5,713 bases of DNA, from positions 1 to 5,713 of the forward strand of contig JAAYYJ010000394.1 in NCBI GenBank assembly GCA_012515455.1. Direction: 5' to 3'. The DNA is from Oligosphaeraceae bacterium. Lineage in GTDB: Bacteria > Verrucomicrobiota > Lentisphaeria > Oligosphaerales > Oligosphaeraceae. The position numbers and the translations under genes are program-made. The notes below the pieces were generated by a model, which saw only the letters and a list, made by a program, of their open reading frames with translations, did not search any database and was not told the origin of the DNA. Shown one piece after another: positions 1 to 5,603 of this stretch (positions are counted from its first letter, which is position 1; each line of letters starts with the position of its first letter).

Positions 1-855
1 CAGCAGGGTGAGGTCCAGAGCGATTACTTTTTTATCCCGCAGCATATCCGGGACCTTGTTGCTGACGATGGCCTGGGCCAGGCCCTCGACAATGGCGGTT
101 TTTCCCACTCCGGCTTCACCAATCAGGACCGGGTTGTTCTTGGTGCGCCGGCAGAGGGTCTGGATGACCCGGGAGAGCTCATGGGCACGTCCAATCACCG
201 GGTCGAGCTTGTCGGCTGCGGCCAGATCAGTGAGGTCCCGGCCAAAGGCCTTCAGAGCGGGGGTCTTTTCCTTGGCCGGTTCATCGCCCAGACTGTCGTT
301 CAGAAGCTCCTCCGCGGGTTCGGGCTTCTTCTCCACTCCGGGCGGATCGGCATCCTCGGGCAGAAAGCGCGGATCGAGTTCCTTGACATACAAGTTGTGG
401 ATGGTCTGATAATCGACTTCCTGCTGTTTGAGAATCTGGGCGGGCAGGCCTTCCTCATCTTTCAGAACCGCCAGCAGCAGATGCTCGATGCCGACGTAAG
501 TGCTGCCGAGGCTGGTGGCAATCTGCCCGGCCATGCTCAAGGCCCGCCGGCAGCGGCTGGTGAAGGGCAGTGGCCCTTCGCCCTTCGGCTGCGGCGCGGG
601 GTCCTTGCTGATGACCTTGATGATGGCGTCAGTCAAGGCGTTCAAATCTACCTTGGCCTGCAGCAGCAGGTCCTTGGCATTATTGCTGTCCTTGTCGCTG
701 TTCTGACCCAATTTGAGAATTCCCAGCAGGATGTGTTCGCAGCCGACAAAAGGCTGTTTCAGCTGGCGGGCCTCTTTCTGGGCCAGGGCCACCACTTGTT
801 GAGCGCGCAGAGTATAATTCCGCAACGGATTGTCATTGTTATCCATCTTATCCAT
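1..855 (-). CDS. clpC: ClpC-type ATP-dependent Clp protease ATPase subunit (N-terminal part, cut by window edge)
   Basis: This is a cytoplasmic Hsp100 unfoldase; family members feed substrates into the ClpP protease or act as disaggregases. The minus frame is open for 285 codons from ATG at 855 to the window edge. AAAGGA (868-863) lies 7 bases upstream of that ATG; a second in-frame ATG at 846 has less support. Residues 13-145 form a Clp N domain with its two repeats, seen as GCEHILLGIL (about 37-46) and GIEHLLLAVL (about 122-131). A Pro/Glu/Asp-rich linker (about 158-200) follows. The first AAA+ domain begins with FGRDLTDLA, LDPVIGR and RRTKNNPVLI, then Walker A GEAGVGKT (246-253) and VEGLAQAIV. 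The N-domain repeats favour ClpC over ClpB, but the middle domain, second ATPase domain and ClpP-binding loop lie outside the window. The Hsp100 assignment is near certain; the ClpC subtype is likely. Confidence 0.88.
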   Translation of the reverse strand, partial: MDKMDNNDNPLRNYTLRAQQVVALAQKEARQLKQPFVGCEHILLGILKLGQNSDKDSNNAKDLLLQAKVDLNALTDAIIKVISKDPAPQPKGEGPLPFTSRCRRALSMAGQIATSLGSTYVGIEHLLLAVLKDEEGLPAQILKQQEVDYQTIHNLYVKELDPRFLPEDADPPGVEKKPEPAEELLNDSLGDEPAKEKTPALKAFGRDLTDLAAADKLDPVIGRAHELSRVIQTLCRRTKNNPVLIGEAGVGKTAIVEGLAQAIVSNKVPDMLRDKKVIALDLTLL

Positions 856-876
856 AAAGTATTCCTTTGTCGTAAA

Positions 877-909
877 GTTGCCTAACTGTGCGTCGGGACT
901 TTCGGCAAC
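877..909 (-). repeat. Inverted repeat in the clpC upstream region
   Basis: GTTGCC (877-882) and GGCAAC (904-909) are perfect 6-base inverted arms separated by 21 bases. The near arm lies 21 bases upstream of the clpC start codon and just upstream of its ribosome binding site. It could fold in the clpC leader RNA or be a repressor site near the transcription start. It does not match the CIRCE element (TTAGCACTC with 9-base spacer). Six-base arms with a long loop can occur by chance, so a function is only a possibility. Confidence 0.35.
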
Positions 910-1123
910 AACCTAATATAATCCCGAGCCCGCAAAAAGCATTATCCCGGAGCGATATTTCTTAGCCCCTGACAGTGAGGGAGAGAGTCTTAGCCGCAGC
1001 CGGGCTGTGCTTGCCTGTTTAGACTGCTGCTGGAAGCATAAGTTTCTTTCCAGACGCAATTGTCAGGGCCGCCGTCCGGTCCGGGAGGTGCTTCGGGGCC
1101 GAGGCAGAAACGCGTTTTCGGGC

Positions 1124-1151
1124 TTGCGAACGGCAGTTCCCGGCTTATCTT
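1124..1151 (+). promoter_or_regulatory. Weak candidate sigma-70-type promoter for the amidotransferase gene
   Basis: TTGCGA (1124-1129) and TATCTT (1146-1151) are separated by 16 bases. Each matches the consensus hexamer at four of six positions. The site lies about 85 bases upstream of the ATG at 1236. It is the best plus-strand pair I found in this gap, but such matches are common by chance. Confidence 0.22.
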
Positions 1152-1235
1152 ATACCACTGGCACAGGAGCCGCTGCCGGAGCCGGCGCGGTATCCACTGT
1201 CTGCGTCAGATGTAATTCCTGCTACAGAGGTATTT

Positions 1236-2249
1236 ATGTGTGTGTGGAGTGCTTATGCCGGCAAGTGCGCTGCGGCGCCCATTCTGTGGGAATCATTTGT
1301 CGCCATTGAAGGCATCTGGGGCGGATTCTATACCGGGATGGTGACGCTGCAGGACGGTATTTTCCACAGCCAGAAATGCGCTGGACACAGCGGCGTCTGG
1401 GCCCGGCAGTGGTCATTGGCGGATTTCCCCGGCACCGCCGGGATGATTCACAGCCGCACCAACAGCGGCGGTGACCAGCGGAAGGCGCATCCATTCATCG
1501 GCTGCCACCGGCGCGTGGCGCTGGTCTCACAGGGCAGTCTGGGACGCTTCCAGGATGATGTCGGGGATTTTATCGCGGTCGGGAACCGCCAGCTGCAGGA
1601 AGGGCGCAGTTTCAGCAGCGCTTCTGGAGATGGTTCCGCCAACCGCCCGTTTTTGGCTGACGGCACCCAAGTGCATGTCTCGGAAATTGTGACCAATGAG
1701 GTGGAGGCGATTTACGAAAAGACCGGCGATATGGTGCGTGCATTGCGCACCGCCGGGCTGGCAATGCGGGAGGAATCGTCCTCGATCTGCCTGTTCGTGG
1801 ACCGGCCCGGGACGCTGGGATTCATCAACCTGAACCAGCACCTGGTCTGCAATTTCTCGGAGCAGGGCGTACACCTGTCAGTGACCGCCCTGGGATTGCC
1901 CGGGGCCGGGATGGAAATCCCAGGCAATTCCGTGGGCTGGGTCACGGCCGACGGTCTTCTGCACCGGGAGGCGCTCTCACCGGAACTGGAACTGGACACC
2001 CGCATCCCGGACGGGCTGCTCAGCGCCACCGAAGAATATCTGCGCCAGCATCCCGGGGCGCTGCTGGGGACGCTCTGCGATGCAGTCATCAAACCGAAGT
2101 TCCCGCACCAGAAGCTGGAATATTGCGCCGTAGCCGCCTACAGGATGCTGGAGACGCTGCTGGCTGACGGACGGGTGCGCCTGCAGCCGTGCGAAGTCCC
2201 CGGGCCTTGCGGCTGCCCCGGGCGGGTCTTCGGGATCGAGCTGTGCTGA
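1236..2249 (+). CDS. Stand-alone class II glutamine amidotransferase-like protein (Ntn hydrolase fold)
   Basis: The 337-residue protein resembles the glutaminase domain of GlmS and PurF but lacks the phosphosugar isomerase (SIS) or phosphoribosyltransferase domain, so it is neither enzyme. Cys2 directly follows the initiator Met, as needed for an N-terminal nucleophile after Met removal. Further landmarks are WGGFYTG (28-34), HSRTNSGGD (72-80), which lines up with the HTRWATHG segment of GlmS, AHPF (84-87), which lines up with NAHPH, and LVSQGSLG (96-103), which lines up with the HNG oxyanion loop but has Gln for Asn. The C-terminal 130 residues, including a helical stretch about 262-315, match no domain I recognise. 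There is no signal peptide or membrane segment. AGAGG (1226-1230) sits 5 bases before the ATG, which fixes the start. The acceptor of any released ammonia is unknown; a plain amidohydrolase role is equally possible. The fold is fairly sure, the reaction is not. Confidence 0.75.
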   Translation: MCVWSAYAGKCAAAPILWESFVAIEGIWGGFYTGMVTLQDGIFHSQKCAGHSGVWARQWSLADFPGTAGMIHSRTNSGGDQRKAHPFIGCHRRVALVSQGSLGRFQDDVGDFIAVGNRQLQEGRSFSSASGDGSANRPFLADGTQVHVSEIVTNEVEAIYEKTGDMVRALRTAGLAMREESSSICLFVDRPGTLGFINLNQHLVCNFSEQGVHLSVTALGLPGAGMEIPGNSVGWVTADGLLHREALSPELELDTRIPDGLLSATEEYLRQHPGALLGTLCDAVIKPKFPHQKLEYCAVAAYRMLETLLADGRVRLQPCEVPGPCGCPGRVFGIELC

Positions 2250-2253
2250 GTTT

Positions 2254-2283
2254 CCTTCTGCCCTGCCGCAGGTGCACAGAAGG
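2254..2283 (+). other. Stem-loop between the amidotransferase and glycosidase genes
   Basis: CCTTCTG (2254-2260) pairs perfectly with CAGAAGG (2277-2283). Inside this stem, CCTG (2262-2265) can pair with CAGG (2269-2272), giving a nested hairpin. It begins five bases after the amidotransferase stop codon. No run of T follows, so it is not a standard intrinsic terminator. It could protect the upstream message from 3' decay or attenuate readthrough into the downstream gene. Confidence 0.45.
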
Positions 2284-2317
2284 CTGAGGGTTGAGTGCCA
2301 GAACAAGGATTGCCAAA

Positions 2318-3634
2318 ATGCTGAATCTACGCAAAATGCCTCAATATCGTTTTCCCGCTGGGTTTCTCTGGGGCAGTGCCACCGCCGGGCATCAGATAGA
2401 AGGGGACAATTTCAATTCCCAGAATTACCGCTCGGAGCTGCAGCATCCGGAGTACTACGACGAGCCTTCCGGCAAGGCCTGCAACAGCTGGGAGCTGTAT
2501 CCGGAAGATGTCGAGCTGCTGCATCGCCTGGGACACCGGGCTTACCGTTTTTCCATTGAATGGAGTCGGATTCAGCCTGCCGAGAACCATTTCGATGCCG
2601 CCGCCCTGGCCCGCTATCAGGACCTCCTGGACCGCCTGGCCGGCAAGGGCATCCACGCCTGTGTCACTTTGCATCACGGCACCCATCCGGCCTGGTTCGA
2701 GGACCTGGGCGGATTCAAAAACGAGAACAATCTGCACTTCTTTCTTGACTATCTCAAGTACCTGGTGCCGAAGATTGCAGACCGGGTGGGGTCCTGGATC
2801 ATCCTGAACGAATTCAACCTCGATCGGTCCCTAGCCCCCGAAAATCTGGCTCTGAAAGTAAGCCGGCTGAAAGCCCATGCGTTCGGCTACCGGCTGGTGA
2901 AGCAGTACTCCACCGCCCCGGTTTCCTCGGCTCATGCCTTCGTGCATCAGTGCCCGCTGCGGACCGGCGACAGCATGGACCAGGCCATGGCCGGCCTGGT
3001 CGACTGGGTCACCAACGAATTTTTCTTCCATGCGGTCAGGACAGGAGAAATAGTGCTCCCATACCGCGAGATGGAGTACCTGCCGGAGTTAAAAGGCGCC
3101 TCCGACCGCTGGATGATCAACTACTACCACCGGGTGCCCATCGATGCCCGAAAAGCCAACGGCGTGGGGGAAAAGCTCGAATTCGCCCGCTACCGCCTCT
3201 GCGATATCGATTTCGGACAACGGGAATTCAATCCGGAATCATTTATGCAATGCGTGGCCAGGCTGACCGACCTGCCGGTCTGGATTACTGAAAACGGCAT
3301 CTGCACCGATGACGACCGCTTCAGAATCATCTATATGATGCTGCAGTTCGAGGCTATGAAGATGGCAATGCAGCTCTATCCCGTGAAAATCGAGGCCTAT
3401 CTGCACTGGTCACTGCTCGATAATTACGAGTGGCGATCCTACAAACCGCGCTTCGGATTGGTCGAGGTGGACCGGAAGACCTTCCGGAGAACCCCCAAGC
3501 CCAGTGCCGAATTCCTGCGGGAGGTCTGTGAAAACAACGCCTTCTCCGGTGAGCTGTTCGCCAAATATGTGCCCGAATTCAATGACTTCATCCTCTACGA
3601 CGGGCCTAACCGCAGCGTCGGTATCACAATCTGA
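2318..3634 (+). CDS. Glycoside hydrolase family 1 protein (beta-glycosidase-like)
   Basis: GH1 enzymes hydrolyse beta-linked glucosides, galactosides or 6-phosphoglycosides by a retaining mechanism in a (beta/alpha)8 barrel. The 438-residue length is close to the usual 440-480. The N-terminal signature FLWGSATAGHQIEG spans 16-29, with the glycone-binding Gln at 26. YRFSIEWSRIQP (76-87) follows, then His120 in TLHHGTHP. The acid/base is Glu165 in ILNEFN and the nucleophile is Glu325 in WITENG. HWSLLDNYEW (363-372) supplies the late Trp and Glu sugar-binding residues, followed by RFGLVEVD. Oddities: the usual NEP is NEF, and the HWDLP-like segment reads HGTHP. No signal peptide is visible, so it is probably cytoplasmic. 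The ATG at 2318 is chosen because AAGGA (2305-2309) lies 8 bases upstream; an in-frame TTG at 2291 lacks this. Substrate cannot be deduced. The gene follows the amidotransferase by 68 bases on the same strand, so cotranscription is possible. Confidence 0.93.
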   Translation: MLNLRKMPQYRFPAGFLWGSATAGHQIEGDNFNSQNYRSELQHPEYYDEPSGKACNSWELYPEDVELLHRLGHRAYRFSIEWSRIQPAENHFDAAALARYQDLLDRLAGKGIHACVTLHHGTHPAWFEDLGGFKNENNLHFFLDYLKYLVPKIADRVGSWIILNEFNLDRSLAPENLALKVSRLKAHAFGYRLVKQYSTAPVSSAHAFVHQCPLRTGDSMDQAMAGLVDWVTNEFFFHAVRTGEIVLPYREMEYLPELKGASDRWMINYYHRVPIDARKANGVGEKLEFARYRLCDIDFGQREFNPESFMQCVARLTDLPVWITENGICTDDDRFRIIYMMLQFEAMKMAMQLYPVKIEAYLHWSLLDNYEWRSYKPRFGLVEVDRKTFRRTPKPSAEFLREVCENNAFSGELFAKYVPEFNDFILYDGPNRSVGITI

Positions 3635-3705
3635 TCAACCGGCCGGAGACAACCGCTGGCTGATGCCGCCGGCAGGGCGAAAACGCGTTAATTTGCAGTC
3701 CGGGA

Positions 3706-3734
3706 TTGGGAAATTGGAAAATATGCGCTATATT
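3706..3734 (+). promoter_or_regulatory. Predicted sigma-70-type promoter of the rplY-pth-rpsF-ssb cluster
   Basis: TTGGGA (3706-3711) and TATATT (3729-3734) are separated by exactly 17 bases. They match the consensus hexamers at four and five of six positions. The surroundings are AT-rich compared with the coding DNA on both sides. Transcription would start near 3741, leaving a leader of about 60 bases before the rplY ATG. The position, between a finished glycosidase gene and a housekeeping cluster, fits a primary promoter. Confidence 0.5.
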
Positions 3735-3800
3735 ATCCTATTCGACTGATAATTTTTGCATTCACATAGTTCTGTGACACAAGAGGACATAAGAAAAACC

Positions 3801-4436
3801 ATGAGCAACGTAATTAGCATTTCAGTAGACAAGCGCGAATTGACTGGTACTAGCAATGCGCGCCGCATGCGCAGAGCTGGCATAGTGCCGGCGATTGTCT
3901 ACAGCCACGGCTCCGCGACCACCCATCTCAGCATCAAAGATGATTCGGTGCGCAAGCTGCAGGGTCATGTCGGGATGGTCGAGCTAAACTGCGCTTGCGG
4001 CGAGAAGAAGACCGCGATCGTCAAGGAGATTCAGGTGCATCCTCTGAGCTTGGCTGCCCTGCATATCGATTTTCTGGAAGTGAAGGCGGATGAGATTGTC
4101 ACCGTGGTTGTGCCAGTGGAATGCGTCGGTGAGCCGGCCGGCCTGCGGCAGGGCGGACAGCTTGAACTGGTCATGCACGAACTGGAAATCAAATGCCTGC
4201 CGGCCCAGGTTCCGGAAGTTATCACTGTGGAGGTCAGCGCTTTGGCCCTGGATCAGGCTTTCCATATCAAAGACCTGGTGTTGGCGGAAGGTATCAAGGC
4301 TGTCGCCGATCCGGAACTGATTGTCTGCCATGTCCGGGCTCCTCGGACTACAGTGGAAGAGGCCGCTCCTGAGGCCGCCGCAGACGAGCCCGCAGCCGCA
4401 GAGAAAACGGCTGACGCTGGCAAGGAAAAAGCGTGA
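3801..4436 (+). CDS. rplY: Large ribosomal subunit protein bL25, long CTC/TL5 form
   Basis: This 5S-rRNA-binding protein of the large subunit belongs to the long two-domain form, also called general stress protein CTC. Residues 4-92 are the L25 domain, with typical RELTGTSNARRMRRAGIVPA (12-31) followed by VYSHG and later HPLSLAALHIDFLEV. Residues 98-180 form the C-terminal beta domain of TL5/CTC proteins, seen as VVPVECVGEPAGLRQGGQLE and the later HIKDLVLAEGIK. The last 28 residues are a low-complexity Ala/Glu/Lys tail. Total length is 211 residues, against about 95 in the short E. coli form. The ATG at 3801 begins the expected MSNVISISV; an in-frame TTG at 3756 would add unneeded residues. 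AGAGGA (3782-3787) is 13 bases from the ATG, a somewhat long spacing. It is first in the cluster and is followed by pth, a very common pairing in bacteria. Confidence 0.95.
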   Translation: MSNVISISVDKRELTGTSNARRMRRAGIVPAIVYSHGSATTHLSIKDDSVRKLQGHVGMVELNCACGEKKTAIVKEIQVHPLSLAALHIDFLEVKADEIVTVVVPVECVGEPAGLRQGGQLELVMHELEIKCLPAQVPEVITVEVSALALDQAFHIKDLVLAEGIKAVADPELIVCHVRAPRTTVEEAAPEAAADEPAAAEKTADAGKEKA

Positions 4437-4489
4437 GCGTGAGCATGTAGTTGTTTTTGCGGTCCGGCCCGAATTGGCCGTGCCGCGGG

Positions 4490-5176
4490 ATGATGGAAAT
4501 TCCAGCCGATACTGTGTCTTGCCCGGTTCGACCGGGGCGGTTGCTGGTCTGTTTGGGCAATCCTGGAGCGCGTTATGCCGAAACCCGGCACAACGTGGGC
4601 TGGCAGGTTGCCTCAGCAGTGCTGGCTCGCACTGCTTGGAACGCTGCACCTTGGCAACCTGCCCAAGGGCAGTTGTTCCAGCGGCAAGCAGCAGGACAGG
4701 GGCAGGAGCGGGAAGAGCTTTCTTTCCTGCTGCAGCCGCTGACCTTCATGAACGCCAGCGGTTCGGCTGTGCTGGAGATGGTCGAGCAATTCAGTATTTC
4801 TCCCCAAGAATTGCTGGTCATCTGCGATTGCCTAGATTTGCCGCTGGGGGCCTTGCGCTTGCGCAGAAGAGGCAGCAGCGGCGGACACCATGGCCTGGAT
4901 TCCATCATCGATGCTCTGGGGACGGATGATTTTCCCCGTCTCAGAGTGGGTATTGGGAGACCGGAACCCGGGGTCTGCGAGGTCGTGGATTATGTCCTCT
5001 CAGACTGGGTTTCTGCCGAGATGGCTGTACTGGGCGCGACTTTTGCACTGGCTGCAGAGCTGACTTATCTCCTGAGAGAGCAGGGCTGGCAGTCTGCATT
5101 TTCCCGTCTTAGCCTGGCTTCGGCAGACAGAAACAATGCCAACCAAAAAGGAGAACACGACATTGGCAAAGTATGA
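4490..5176 (+). CDS. pth: Peptidyl-tRNA hydrolase
   Basis: The enzyme cleaves the ester bond of peptidyl-tRNAs released from stalled ribosomes, freeing tRNA in the cytoplasm. From ATG 4490 the protein has 228 residues, longer than the usual 185-200 because of N- and C-terminal extensions. CLGNPGARYAETRHNVGW (21-38) carries the conserved Asn24 and catalytic His34. LQPLTFMNASG (81-91) carries Met87 and Asn88. ICDCLDLPLGALRLR (111-125) keeps Asp113 of the usual HD(E/D)LD motif but has Cys on each side. GGHHGLDSII (131-140) has His134 where E. coli has Asn114. The start is uncertain: ATG codons at 4490 and 4493 lack a clear ribosome binding site, and an in-frame TAG at 4448-4450 sets the upstream limit. 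The 3' end overlaps rpsF by 14 bases and encodes a hydrophilic tail (about 211-228) that may exist only because of the overlap. Confidence 0.92.
   Translation: MMEIPADTVSCPVRPGRLLVCLGNPGARYAETRHNVGWQVASAVLARTAWNAAPWQPAQGQLFQRQAAGQGQEREELSFLLQPLTFMNASGSAVLEMVEQFSISPQELLVICDCLDLPLGALRLRRRGSSGGHHGLDSIIDALGTDDFPRLRVGIGRPEPGVCEVVDYVLSDWVSAEMAVLGATFALAAELTYLLREQGWQSAFSRLSLASADRNNANQKGEHDIGKV
4522..4536 (+). other. GC-rich hairpin near the 5' end of pth
   Basis: CCCGGT (4522-4527) and ACCGGG (4531-4536) form a perfect 6-base stem around a TCG loop. It lies about 30 bases inside pth and just before the codons for the first conserved motif. If pth really starts here or a little downstream, the hairpin may influence initiation. 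It could equally be chance in GC-rich coding sequence. Confidence 0.35.
5148..5153 (+). promoter_or_regulatory. Ribosome binding site that places the rpsF start at TTG 5163
   Basis: AAGGAG, preceded by further A residues, lies 9 bases before TTG 5163-5165. The alternative in-frame ATG at 5136 lies upstream of this site and has no comparable sequence before it. The site is inside the last codons of pth, so ribosomes finishing pth would uncover or reuse it. Confidence 0.75.
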
Positions 5177-5561
5177 AGCAGTTTTTATCCTTGACCCGAG
5201 CAAGGTCGAGGGCAATGGTGAGGCATTCAGCCAGACCATTGAGGAACAGCTCAAAACCCTGGGCGGCGAAGTGACCCGCACCAAGTTTTTTGAGAAACGC
5301 GTTTTTTCCCGTCCCATCGGCAAGCATAAAGCCGGTCTGTATTGGGATTATGTAGTGGAGATGCCGGAGGCATCGGTGGCTTTGCTGCAGGATAAGTACC
5401 GCCTCAACACCACGGTGTTGCGCCTGGCGGTGTTCAACTTTATCGACGGTCATGATGACGATGTGTTCAAACCCCGGGCGCGTGATTTCCGCGATGACAA
5501 CTTCCAGGATGATATGTTCGAGCGTGACAATCACTCTTATCGCGGTTCCCGCGATAAATAA
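5163..5561 (+). CDS. rpsF: Small ribosomal subunit protein bS6
   Basis: S6 binds 16S rRNA with S18 in the platform of the small subunit. The chosen TTG start gives M-A-K-Y-E-A-V-F-I-L, matching the family pattern of Tyr-Glu at residues 4-5; the ATG at 5136 would add nine residues not expected in S6. The length is then 132 residues. The ferredoxin-like S6 domain covers about 1-95: EEQLKTLGGEVTRTKFFEKR (27-46), then GKHKAGLYWDYVVEMP (53-68) with the usual Lys-rich turn, and LNTTVLRLAVFNF (81-93). The tail from about 96 is strongly charged and Asp/Arg/Phe-rich, like the variable S6 tails of other bacteria. It overlaps the end of pth by 14 bases and precedes ssb by 42 bases, as in many rpsF-ssb-rpsR-rplI operons. 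Confidence 0.94.
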   Translation: MAKYEAVFILDPSKVEGNGEAFSQTIEEQLKTLGGEVTRTKFFEKRVFSRPIGKHKAGLYWDYVVEMPEASVALLQDKYRLNTTVLRLAVFNFIDGHDDDVFKPRARDFRDDNFQDDMFERDNHSYRGSRDK

Positions 5562-5586
5562 CGCTTTTGCGTCCCAATTGACGCAT

Positions 5587-5593
5587 AGAGGAG
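5587..5593 (+). promoter_or_regulatory. Ribosome binding site of ssb
   Basis: AGAGGAG lies 10 bases before ATG 5604. Another in-frame ATG at 5595 is only one base from this site, too close for normal initiation, so 5604 is preferred. Confidence 0.65.
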
Positions 5594-5603
5594 CATGTCC
5601 ATA

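Larger units (their letters stand above)
856..1235. other. Divergent intergenic region between clpC and the amidotransferase gene
   Basis: These 380 bases separate two divergently transcribed genes and should hold both promoters. A short open frame from GTG at 1007 looks spurious: it is rich in Arg, Cys and Gly, has no ribosome binding site, and runs into the amidotransferase gene in another frame. I see no tRNA-like cloverleaf. A perfect TATAAT occurs at 917-922 on the plus strand but has no matching -35 hexamer 16-18 bases upstream. The same AT-rich block read on the minus strand gives TATATT (920-915), a possible clpC -10 box, again without a good -35. Two similar 9-mers, ATAATCCCG (918-926) and ATTATCCCG (941-949), repeat 23 bases apart. 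Confidence 0.6.

Noticed and set aside
181..885. A 234-codon plus-strand open frame opposite clpC
   Set aside because: It lies antisense to an unmistakable Clp ATPase coding frame, has no recognisable motif, and follows from the codon bias of the real gene.
1007..1309. A 100-codon plus-strand open frame starting at GTG in the intergenic region
   Set aside because: It has no ribosome binding site, is rich in Arg, Cys and Gly as expected of noncoding GC-rich DNA, and runs out of frame into the amidotransferase gene.
1236..2249. Calling this gene glmS (glucosamine-6-phosphate synthase)
   Set aside because: Only the glutaminase-like part is present; there are no SIS isomerase domains in the protein or the adjacent gene.
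3635..3705. An intrinsic terminator after the glycosidase gene
   Set aside because: The GC-rich segment has only short or widely spaced complementary arms (such as GCG-AAAA-CGC) and no T run behind a stable stem.
3776..3784. CRP/FNR-like half sites in TGTGACACA upstream of rplY
   Set aside because: The palindrome has only four-base arms around one base, far short of the known operator lengths, and lies downstream of the predicted promoter.
3984..4649. A 221-codon minus-strand open frame across rplY and the start of pth
   Set aside because: It is antisense to two well-supported genes, shows no family motif, and crosses the boundary between them.
4321..4929. A 202-codon plus-strand open frame overlapping rplY and pth
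   Set aside because: It is out of frame with both genes, and its translation is Arg/Ala-rich without recognisable domains.
5109..5534. A 141-codon minus-strand open frame opposite rpsF
   Set aside because: It is a shadow of the S6 coding frame and covers nearly the same interval with no motif of its own.
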